In this document: one piece after another, positions 35,048-44,982 of the stretch
Layout of the letters: each line of letters opens with the position of its first letter
How positions within the stretch are numbered: position 1 is the first letter of the stretch
Assembly (NCBI GenBank): GCA_015680685.1
Contig: MNCI01035130.1
Span: forward strand, 1,036,649 to 1,100,648
DNA: 64,000 nt
Direction: 5' to 3'
Source: Gnetum montanum
Taxonomy: Eukaryota; Streptophyta; Gnetopsida; Gnetales; Gnetaceae
Made by a program: the position numbers and the translations under genes
Notes under the pieces: generated by a model
The model's input: only the letters and a program-made list of their open reading frames with translations
Told to the model about the DNA's origin: nothing
Databases searched by the model: none

Positions 35048-35110
35048 AATTTTCTTGCGTACTTCTATTTTTGCTTCCATTCTATTATAATAGAGTGAAC
35101 AGAAGGGAGA

Positions 35111-35849
35111 TCATTCCTAGGTTGTATCCATTAGTTAAAAATTATTCTAATCATCAACTAAAGGTATTTCAGCATCAAATTGAAGAGGGACTATAAAGCA
35201 TTCACTAGAAGGAGATAAATAGGAAGAGAAAGAATGAATAATAAGAAGCATGATAAGAAGATAGTGAAAGAGGTTCCTAGATGTGATACAGAATTTAGAG
35301 GGAATTGGAATTGTTCTATTGAATTTTATTTATTGGTATCAAAGATTCTTAAATAATAAGATGTTTTCTTCTTGCTTAATACTAAATTTATGTTGATTGT
35401 TCTTTACCATAATTCTAGCAATCAACCCCACATAACCTGCAATCCTCCATTGATTGACTTCCATAACTTATAGCACAAGAACACAAGAAATTAATCAAGA
35501 GTGATCAAGTAAAAACTATAGAAGATCTTGTGGACCTTTTGGTGTGTTAAAACATTAAGTAAAATGGAGTCAAAATGTTGTTTTTATGGTTGCGTGGCTA
35601 TTGTGTTTGTAGGACCAAGATGAGACAACAAAGAACGAACTCATTTAGAAAAAAGGAAAGCTCAAAGGAAAATATCATCCACAAGGTCTTAAGCAAACAT
35701 GAAAGAATTCTAAGAATGTGGACAATGACCAGATAACTCACAAGCAAATATTTCATCATTAAAGCATGTGAAAGTGCAAGGTGATGTACAAGGAATGAAG
35801 AATTCATCATGAGAGAAATTTGAAGTTTTTTCCTCTTTGAGTTTAGACT
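35111..35849. other. Segment between the pararetrovirus and the chromovirus, nothing recognised
   Basis: AT-rich, no coding pattern or repeat. It may be decayed integrase-core sequence of the chromovirus whose C-terminus follows, but no catalytic motif could be read. Confidence 0.35.
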
Positions 35850-36410
35850 TCGTTAAGCAAATGAGAGAATTGCATCGACAAGTTAAATCTCACTTGGAGA
35901 ATAAGACAAAGATTGTGTTCCAAAGTTAGTAACGTCAAGAGGATAATTAATTTTTAGATTGGTGATTATGTTTGGATTTACTTAAGCAAAGAAAGACAAA
36001 AGAATGTGCACTTCTATAGGGTCAAGTTAAGGAGAATTGGTCCATTTCAAATCAAGGCCAAGATCAATCCAAATGCTTATGAGATAAAATTACCTAATGA
36101 TTTGCCTATTTCTTGTGCTTTTAATGTTTCATATTTGAGCCCATACCATGGGAATGTGATTGCATTAGACTTTAGGGATAATCTTAAGATCCTTAAGGAT
36201 GCACTTGAAGACTCAAAATCAACCAAGCCATCAAGAAAGGTAATTGTGCTTTAAGAAAAGGAGGCTACAAGCACACGAGGTAGAAAAGTGCATAAGTAGC
36301 TGGTAAACTAGACTGATGAGGGGATTGAAAATGCCATTTGGATCTATGAGAAAGATTTGGATTTTTTGAGGCTTAATGTTATCCCAAGTATACAGCTAAC
36401 TTAAGAATAT
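35850..36410 (+). pseudogene. Integrase C-terminus with chromodomain (chromovirus, element E)
   Basis: Plus strand: MRELHRQVKSHLENK (35,858 on), then, after a shift, VWIYLSKERQKN, LRRIGPFQIKAKINPNAY and FNVSYLSPYHG. This is the GPF-type C-terminal domain of Ty3/gypsy integrase (36,006-36,250 open). A degraded chromodomain pattern follows (RGRKVHK, then DEGIENAIWIYEKDLDFL, to about 36,385). Chromodomains direct chromovirus insertion to particular chromatin. Only the 3' end of the element is present. Confidence 0.7.
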
Positions 36411-36435
36411 GTTTAATTTCTTTTGGGCGGAACAC

Positions 36436-37370
36436 ATAATGAGGAAATCACCCAACCCATGTCTAATCCTCAATATGTTTGTGCATAGATGTTTGTGTGT
36501 TGTTGTGTTTGTATTTTTGTATTGTTTTGTTGATGATTATCTTAGGATATTTTGACATGTTTGGAAATGTTTTGAAACTATTTTAATGATTTTAGAAGGT
36601 TTTGGGAAGTCTTGGGACTTTTTTGGAGGTGTCCAAAGGTTCTAGGCCTTGAAATGAGCATCTTTATGATTATCCTTGGTAGATGGAACGTCCCAGCTAT
36701 AGGTGAGATGTTCCAAATACATTCAAGATGTTCCAACTACACTTGAGATGTCTCAGCCAAGATGTCTCATATGATTACAGGATGTCCTAGCTATTAACAA
36801 CCACTTTCTAGTGAGATGTCCCATTATCCTTTGAGATGACCTATACGGACACAATATAATTTTCTACAAGGTTTTAGAGATTTAAATGTTTAATTTAAAT
36901 AGGAAAGATAAAACTAAAAGGATGAAGGATATAAATAGATCTCTTGAGCCTTCATTTTGATCAAGAGAAAGTCTAGGAAGTTGAGAGAAGAATAGAAGGA
37001 GAGATAGAGTCTTAGCAAGATTCCTTGATCATCATCCTTGTGTGTATGTGATTGCATTATTTTAGTGTGTGAGAGTTTGATTGAATCTCTTATCTATCCT
37101 TGGAAAATCATGGGTCCTTTCAAATATAAATTCTTCATTTGAGCAAGAATAAAGATTTCATTTTTCTTTTCTTTTTCAAATTTTTACTTTTGTGACTTTA
37201 AGAGAGCTTGGATTGTGGAATCCATGGGAGGCCCTCATCAAAATATGCCCTTTCATGAATAAATTTATTGAAAAAGTACATTAAACTTAAAGATGTAGAA
37301 GACCATAAAAAGTATCATGTGTTGAGTATAAACTTTAGGGTATTATAAAATCCTCCTTCTTAAGGATTAG
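36436..37370 (+). repeat. LTR of element E (approximate ends)
   Basis: It starts after a purine-rich GGGCGGAACACATAATGAGG near 36,425. It contains a TATA box TATAAATA (36,930-36,937) and AATAAA (37,148-37,153) at normal LTR spacing. The partner LTR is not in the window, so the ends are estimates from these signals only. Confidence 0.4.
36684..36845 (+). promoter_or_regulatory. Degenerate GAGATGTCCCA repeats upstream of a TATA box
   Basis: About eight variants of GAGATGTYCCA at roughly 36,684, 36,705, 36,726, 36,744, 36,759, 36,780, 36,816 and 36,832, with steps mostly of 15-21 bp. They end about 85 bp before the TATA box of the presumed LTR. They look like an array of factor-binding sites in U3. 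Confidence 0.5.
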
Positions 37371-38257
37371 GTTGAAGAGCATTATGTTAGATAAAATCCC
37401 TAATGAAACCATTATTCATGATAAGAAATAAAAAAATGAATGATCTTATAGTGAATGAAGACAAAAAAACCTAGTGTAAAGCCATAATAGAAGGATCAAG
37501 AGGAAACTAAATAGCAGAAGAAAAGTAATGTGTAAATATGAAATCATAATATAAATATAACTATGAATGCTTGAAACTAAAACTAAATGGAAAGAGAATA
37601 ACATATACATTGAAAATTTGAATCTTTATGGGTGTCTATATATACATAATCACCATAATGTCACAAGCCTATACTATACAAATATCCATAGATCAAAACT
37701 AGAAAAAGAGAGATAAAGTCTAAACAATGTTAAAAATTTCAAATGAAAAAATAGTTAAAGATCTAAATGAAACACCACCAAATTTGCATGTTATAACATT
37801 TATAATCTCATCCCATAAAACTTGAGGTTAAAATTCATTGTAAATGTGAAGATTGTAACCCATGAAGGGCAATCTCACATATTTCATACTTTTGAGGCTA
37901 AAAAAAATGCCTCATAAGTGGCCAAAGCCTCATTTCCCAAGTAGAAAGAGTCTTCTAGTGTCTATGTTTAGGCTTGGGAGGGGGTCAAAAATACCTTTTT
38001 GAATGCCAAATATGACAATTTGATGGGTTTTATGAGGGGTATACACTTTTCTATACTAGAAAACCCTTGTAGGGGATAAACTAATGTGAAGGCCTCAAAG
38101 CCAACATTGAGGAGAATGGGGTGAAGGGGGGCAGGGCCAGGGGGAGGGGGAGAGATAGATCTCATATACCCCTAGTGTAGAAAAAGGGGGTTAACCCAAC
38201 ATTGATCTTTCACTCCCCCAATGTTGACACCTCCTCCCCAATGTAGAAGTAGTATGG
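37371..38257. other. Non-coding segment left of element B
   Basis: No gene. The right part (37,960-38,250) has G-rich tracts and phrases such as CAACATTGAGGAG and CCTAGTGTAGAAAAAGGG, which resemble the 185-bp array at 60.5-64 kb. Element B may therefore have inserted into the upstream part of a Tat/Ogre-type element. Confidence 0.35.
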
Positions 38258-39266
38258 TGATGAACCTTGTAAAATGTTTTATGTTACATAGTAATGCATA
38301 AAGTATTTTTACTTTTTATTGTATGACATATTGAAAATCATCAATTTTTGCTACCTAAATCAATATGAACTAATGATATTTATTTTGGGTATTGCAGGTA
38401 ATTGCAGTAGCAATAAGGATCGATACATATGAAATTAATCCAGATCATCATAGCGATAAGGATCGATGCATATGAAATTGATCTAAATCATAATAGTGAT
38501 AACGATCACTATCATGGATTGACTAAGAGGAGAAAATTTGGATATCAATTGAAACAAAGATAAAATGACTTGTGGCAATGATTGTGGGAAATCAAGGCTA
38601 CAATGAAAATTGGCAAAGTAGATATTAATTAACATCGATGCCTGTGATAAGGATCAATTATCCCATATTTTATTTTAGATATCCTTAGAATAAAAATACA
38701 TGCCCAAGATTTAAATAGGGGAGATAGATAGAGATAGAGAGAAATATGTATACATAAAAAGAGAAAGTACATAATTGATCCCTAAGAAAAAACCACATTA
38801 AGTTGAAGTCTAATTTCTTTGAGGAATTATTAAGTGAGAATTTGTTCAAACGTTCTAGCAGCAATAAACCATTAGAGTCCAGTGTTGGGCTATTGAGGTT
38901 GCTACATTGTCTAGACAACAAGGTAGAATTACAATTTAGGTGAAGTCTTCCTTGTAATTCTCATAATCATCTATGCTTGTAACTTTGACTCTAATTTGAT
39001 TTAATTATAAATATTTATTCTTGAATTTGTGATTAGAAGTTAGGATAAAGGTTCATAATTTTACTTATGAGTGATAGGAATAAGTATGGGATCTGTTTAG
39101 ATTCGATTCTGACCATTTATTATCTTGATGATTGTTTGACTTTAGAATCATTCCTCCATGGGATACGACTCACAGGTTAGTCATAGACAAGATGACAATT
39201 TCTACAATAAAAGAAACAAAGATAAGGATTAATGGTATCCACCATTGAATTTTTCTTGGCTCATCA
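38258..39266 (+). repeat. 5' LTR of element B
   Basis: About 1.0 kb, matching 48,904-49,876. It ends CTTGGCTCATCA, 3 bp before the primer site. It has a 43-bp tandem repeat (38,411-38,510; unit start GATAAGGATCGAT), present once in the 3' LTR. The TATA region (AATAAAAATA near 38,690) is mutated relative to the 3' copy. The left end is set by the best TG start and the flanking duplication. Confidence 0.8.
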
Positions 39267-39269
39267 ATT

Positions 39270-39288
39270 TGGTACCATTGTCAAGGAG
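39270..39288 (+). other. Primer binding site of element B (tRNA-Asp type)
   Basis: TGGTACCATTGTCAAGGAG. Compared with the Athila-type tRNA-Asp site, the differences are transitions at CpG or CCGG positions, as expected after long cytosine methylation. Confidence 0.7.
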
Positions 39289-39782
39289 GCCGATGAAGTC
39301 AATCTTCATCAAGGGTTATGTATGTTCAAATTTGTTATTTTTCAGAACCATTTCATTTTAATTTATTTTATGTTTTTTAGTTAAGTAAATTAAGATATGG
39401 TTTCTTTTACATGTTTTTCCTACCTTAAAAGATCTAAAAAAAATAAAAATTCTAGGAATCAACTTGTCTTCTTGCACAACTAGCTGAAACCATCAAATAA
39501 GTTGCAATCAAAGCTATGATAGTATGAGTTATTAAATCTAGGTATAAAATATTAGGAATGTTAGCCCATGAATGTGCCACCAAAGAGTGTTCTTGTTAAA
39601 TGAAGCTAGCTAAGAAACCAAGGAAACAAACACATATTTAACCCCATAGAAACACTCTTAGCCTTTATAAACACACAAAGGTTAATCAAAGACAAAAAAA
39701 AGAGGAACTAATACAATCAGGTTTTGATTTTTTCATATTAGTTAATCCTCTATTCGATACCACAAGCATTTCAATACCAGCC

Positions 39783-41460
39783 ATGAATTCAACTATAGAA
39801 GTAGGATCTAACATTTGTGACCATAAATGGAGGAACAACTCAACCAATAAGCACTTTCCAAACTCCACCACCAGTCTCTATGTTTATGCCAGGTCTTGTA
39901 GTAACCCCAATAGTTATTTCTACATATATAATGGGATCATCTTCACAACATATGCCTCCCCCATTTTCCATAGATTTCCTACCTTTCTCCTTTGGTAGTT
40001 TGAGTTCCAATGTTACAATTGATCAAACCTATCCTAGACAAACCATTGGAGAATTATTAAACTAGAGAACATCTATTATACCTCAAGGATTGTTGGCCTC
40101 TCCACGAGGGAGAGATGTAGAAGTTAAGAACATTCAACTTTAACCTATTCTCAAAGGAACAAACAATGAGGATCCAGTAACCCACATACGAGAATTTGAA
40201 ACAACATTGGCTATGTTAGCACCTCAAAGTAGGTATAGGACTAAGATGATTGCTTTCAAATCAACCCTAAAAGACAAAGCTAACTTTTTGCTATAAACCC
40301 TTAGAACAAAAACTAGTTCATGGTATTTAAGAATGATTTCCTACAAAGATTCATTTCTAATGATAGATTGTACTCATTAAGGAAGTAATTAATGAGTTTC
40401 ATGGAACATGAAGATGAAGACTATGAAAACATCTTTGATAGATTTAAAGGATCGTGCTTAAAAAATGTAAACCATGGCTTCCTAGTCCATTATTTAATTC
40501 AAATCTTTCTTGAAGGCTTACTACCTTATTGTAGGCAAAATGTTGACTTTGCATGTGGTGGGAATATTTTAAATGTGACACCTAAAGATGGTTTGAAAAT
40601 CACAGACTTATTAGTTGATCAAAGCAAATGTTGGCCAAAACCCAACATCATGTAAGGCATGACCCAACAAATAGAACAATTAAATGAAAAAGTAGAAAAA
40701 TTAACACGATTGATTAAGAAACAGGCTCATGTAGTTCACGGTGAAGTATGAAAAATTTGTGGAAACCCCCAACATGACCAAACAACTGATCTAGCCTTGT
40801 ATTATTGTCAAGAGAAAATTCAAGAGTTAGTGAAGGCTTTCCAACAATACAAGAGCCATCCAACAATGAACTTTCCTTAAAGACCATTTTATCCACAACA
40901 GTATCCTTAGAGTAATTTTAGGCCATTGAAGAGTCCAACCAATGAACATTTAGATAAACTCACCCAAAGCCTCACCTCCTTTATAGAAGAAAGTAAACAA
41001 TTTATGAGTGAGACTAGAATAATATTTCAAAACTTAACCAAAAATGAGCTACCATCTGAACCTAAACCTAACCCCATGTCTTAAAGAAAAGGGAAAGAAC
41101 AATTACATTCCATTATGACAAGGAGTGGTAATATAATTGAACCAAAACACCAAAAGAAGGTAAGATTTCAGGAAGTACAGACATAATAAGAAGTATTTCC
41201 ACAAATAAATGAGAAGTCTCAACAAAATAGAAAGTGTGAACAACCACTATCCTTCAAACAATTAGCTTCGCCTCCTTTTCCTAAGAGGCTATAGGAAGAT
41301 TTCATGACTAATGCTCATCTAGGAAAGATATTTAGCGAACTGCACCTACATATTCCTTTGAAACAAGTAGTGAAAGATATGCCTCTTTATGCTAAGTACT
41401 TAAGAGAATTATGTACTAAGAAAAGGAATGAAAAAATTCCTAATAGGTTTATTTGGTAGA
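39783..41460 (+). pseudogene. gag of element B
   Basis: Reading frames in pieces: a Thr/Pro/Ser-rich N-terminus (39,783-40,070), THIREFETTLAMLAP (about 40,181), an SWYLRMISYKDSFL region, MSFMEHEDEDYENIFDRF (40,392 on) and YLIQIFLEGLLPYCRQNV. A Lys-rich linker KVRFQEVQ (41,157) and SPPFPKRL (41,268) mark the gag/protease junction where element C entered element A. The CCHC knuckle is unclear; CGNPQHDQTTD near 40,752 may be a remnant. Many stops. Confidence 0.7.
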
Positions 41461-41559
41461 TAATCTTTCTCAACTTATACAATGTCATGAGATTCCCAAG
41501 TACGAAGACCTATGAATCCCCACAATCCTTATTAAAATAAATGGCCTAGTAATTAAAAA

Positions 41560-41815
41560 TGCATTATTAGATTTAGGGGTCAACATTAATATCATACCTC
41601 TTGAAATGGCTAAAATGCTTGATATTAAGGATGTTAGAAAGGTAAATATGATAATAACTTTGGCTGATGAATTAAATGTTAAGCTAATAGGAATAATTGA
41701 GGACTTGATAATAGAGGTGGAAAAAGGACAATATCCAATTGATTTCGTAGTTTTAGAAGTAAAGGATCCTAATTGTTTTCCAATTATATTAGGTAGAATT
41801 TAGATAGCACTAGCT
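41560..41815 (+). pseudogene. Protease of element B
   Basis: Retropepsin-like region: LLDLGVNINIIPLEMAK near 41,565 (active-site D-S-G now D-L-G), then KLIGIIEDLIIEVEKG, PIDFVVLEV and FPIILGRI. 41,606-41,803 is open. It is closely similar to element A at 13,915-13,666. Confidence 0.75.
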
Positions 41816-41999
41816 AAAGTAGTAATTAATTGTAGATTAGGGCAACTTCAAGTCTCTTTTGCCAACCTTACTTTTACACTAACTATATATAATAAGGTAA
41901 AAGAAGATGCAGACTCAAAGGAAACTCGAATGATCTACACTCTACCCACCTTAGCAATGGCATAAGATAGGTAAACCTTAGTATTGAATAATTTTGAGG

Positions 42000-43560
42000 A
42001 AGGATCATTAGACCCCTCAACTAAAGAACAATAAGATCTCCTTGACAAAATCCTGAATTTAGGCTCAAGAAATATTGGAGAAATCAGTTCACCTACAATA
42101 AAAGATTTCTTGGATATTAGAGAGCTACCTAGTATACTTAAGTATGTTTACCTAGATTATAATAAATCATTAATAATAAATTCCCAACTTACTAATGAAC
42201 AAGAGAGCCAATTATTAAAAGTATCACAGAAGAAATTAGAGGCATTTGCATAGAGTTATGAGGATCTTCACCAAGGAACCTCACCCAACATTTGCTAACA
42301 TCATATCTATATTGAAGACAATGTGAAACCAGTACGAATTCCCCCAAGATAAATAAATATAGTTTTTAAAAAAATTTCAAGTACAAAATTTTCAAACTTT
42401 GGAAAGAAGGTATCATTTACCCAATAGTTGATAGTGAATGGATTAGTCCCATTACTATAGTTCCTAAGAAAGATGGAAAATTGAGAGTTTGTGTGGGTTG
42501 TAGGAGACTAAATCATCATACAAAAGAAGATCACTTTCCATTTTCATACATAGACCAAATTTTAGAAAGGCTAGAAGGACATGAATATTATTGTTTTTTG
42601 GATGGATTTAGTGGCTACAATCAAGTTGCTATTGCCCCAGAAGACCAACAAAAAACAACCTTCACATGTTCCTATGGAAATTTTGCTTATAAATGAATGC
42701 CTTTTGGTCTTTGTAATTCACTAGCAACTTTCGAAAGAGTCATGATCTTTGTCTTTTCTAATATGTTAGAAAATTATGTTGAGGTTTTCTAGATGATTTT
42801 TTAGTCTACAAAAACTCTTATGATGAAAATTTAAAACATCTTGAAAATGTCTCAGATAGATGTATTAATAAGAATTTAAAATTAAGTTGGAAAAAGAGTC
42901 ACTTGATGGTTACAAAGGGGATTGTGTTGAGACATGTTATTTCTAAAAATGGGATAAGAATGGATGACCACAAGGTAAGGGTTAGAACTACACTTCTAGC
43001 TCCAACTAATCTAAAACTCTTTGATCTTTTCTAGGACATGCTAGGTATTACAAGAGGTTTATAAAAGACTTTTCTAAAATTGCTAAATCATTATACATGC
43101 TTCTAGAAAAAGATGTTCCATTAGTTTGGACTAATCACTGTTAAGAAGCATTTTTTGAATTAAAAAACTAAGTTTCCATAGCCCTCATATTAAATGCACC
43201 TAATTAGGATTATCCATTTGATTTAATGTGTTAGGCTAGTGACATAGCAATAGGGGTAGTTTTAGACAATATATTGATAATAAACCAAGGGTGATTTTTT
43301 ATGTGTTCAAAAGTCTAGACCTAGCTCAAGTGTAGAGAAAGAATCATTTGCTATTGTATATGCTCTAGATAAATTTAGACATTATATAATTGGATATAAA
43401 ACTAGAGTATATACTGATCATTCAGTTATTAAATTCTTGGCTTATTACTTCAAGAATTTGACCTTGATATTTTAGACAAAAGGGGAAGGGAAAATGTAGT
43501 GGCACATAATCTTTCTAGAATAGAAACCACCACTGAAAATAGGACACAAGGAGACTTTTA
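42000..43560 (+). pseudogene. Reverse transcriptase and RNase H of element B
   Basis: The lead-in is SYEDLHQGTSPNIC (42,255). The RT core 42,481-42,696 is open: RVCVGCRRLN, HFPFSYIDQILERLEGHEYY, FLDGFSGYNQVAI and TTFTCSYGNFAYK. The catalytic Asp-Asp pair sits in a shifted frame as FLDDFLVY (about 42,788). RNase H runs 43,195-43,500 with YPFDLMC and, at its end, LDILDKRGRENVVAHNLSRI. There are several frameshifts and stops. Confidence 0.8.
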
Positions 43561-43639
43561 TGATGAATTTCCTAATGAAAAAATTTTTCCCACAAAAATA
43601 GATCCTTAATTTGTAGATATGGCTAATTATCTTGTCACT

Positions 43640-44982
43640 CTAAAACCCCCATCAATTGGACTAAAGAAGAAAGAAAATATTTCCTACACATTGTATCTAA
43701 GTATATTTGTGGTATGTATCTTTATCAAATTTTTAAGGATAATATAACACAATGATGTGTAGCTAAGAATGAACAATAAGAAATTTTGCATATGTGACAT
43801 GATGATCTAGGAGGTGGCCACTTTGATAGCAAGTGTATTGCAATTAAACTTTTCCAAAGTGTATTTTATTCATCCTCAATTTTTAGGGATGAACATAAAT
43901 ATGTACAAGAATGTGATAAATGTCAATGAATGGGGACCATCTCAAAAAGACATGAAATGCCCTTATAATCAATTCTAATTAGAGAACCATTTTATGTTTA
44001 GGGTATACATTTCCTAGGTCCATTTCCATCATCTAATGATTGTCTATACATTTTGATCTACATAAATTATGTCACCAAATAGGTAGAAGCCAAAGCCACT
44101 CCAACAAATGATGTTAAGATAGTTGTTGCATTTCTTCGAGAAACTATCTTGACATATTTTGGCACTCCATATGCAATTATTAGTGATCAATGAACCCATT
44201 TTATTAATAAAATCATGGAAAAATTCCTTCTTGTGGCATGCAACATAAAATAGCTACTTCCTATCATCCTCAAACAAATGGCCAAGTTGAAAATGCTAAT
44301 AGAATTATTTTTAAGTATATTAACTAAAACTATGTGCACTAAAAGGAAATATTGGTGTAAAAAATTGCAAGATGCACTATGGGCTTATATAATTACTTAT
44401 AAATGAATTTTAGGATATTCACCCTATGAATTGGTTTATGGTAAAGTTTGTCTACTGGTTGAATTGGAATATCAATCTTTGAGATTGGCCCAACAACTCA
44501 ACTTTGATGAAGACATGAACCAAGTCATTTGAATTAACCAACTTCATGAACTTGATGAAATGTGGCTAAATGCCCTAAATAAATAAAATATTATGAAAAA
44601 ACAAATGAAAACCCGACATGATAAAAATATTTTTACAAAACACTTCTCAACAAGAGATTAAGTCCTTCTTTATAACATGAGATTACATAAATTTCTAGGG
44701 AAATTACAAACTATATGGGAAGGCTCTTATTTGGTTCTCCAACCCTATGCCAATGGAAGTATTTTAATATCACCTCCTAATGATTCCTCAACTACATTCT
44801 TAGTGAATGGGCAAAGGCTTAAGCTATACCATCAACATCACCTTAAGGAACCCACAAAGGATGAATTAGTGGAGCTATGTGATCCAAATTATCCCACTAT
44901 AAATGAATTACATACCAATAGTTCTATCAAAGTCTTAACTCTTCAACATATCCCTCATCAAGACTCTTATGTCATCAAATGA
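43640..44982 (+). pseudogene. Integrase of element B
   Basis: HHCC zinc part across frames (GGGHFDSKCIA near 43,815; QECDKCQ near 43,910). The catalytic core includes INYVTK (about 44,065), AKATPTNDVKIVVAFLRETI and GTPYAIISDQ, then HPQTNGQVENANRII carrying the third acidic residue (44,267-44,310). The C-terminal 44,677-44,982 is open: MRLHKFLGKLQTIWEGSYLV then LVNGQRLKLY, typical of Athila integrase tails. Confidence 0.8.

Larger units (their letters stand above)
25910..35110 (+). mobile_element. Endogenous caulimovirid (pararetrovirus) in head-to-tail tandem
   Basis: Unit 1 begins inside the polyprotein (end of coat region, protease, RT, RNase H), then a second ORF, promoter, poly(A) signal and primer site. 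It runs straight into the 5' end of the polyprotein (movement and coat regions, protease), a deletion, RNase H, the second ORF and the promoter again. Matching points (GAAGAAGATATCCCTTCT at 25,951 and 32,741) give a unit length of 6,790 bp. A tRNA-Met-type primer site, a TATA box and a poly(A) signal at viral spacing, no LTRs and no integrase together identify Caulimoviridae. One large polyprotein plus a second ORF recalls the florendovirus/petuvirus-like layout. All frames are broken. Confidence 0.85.
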
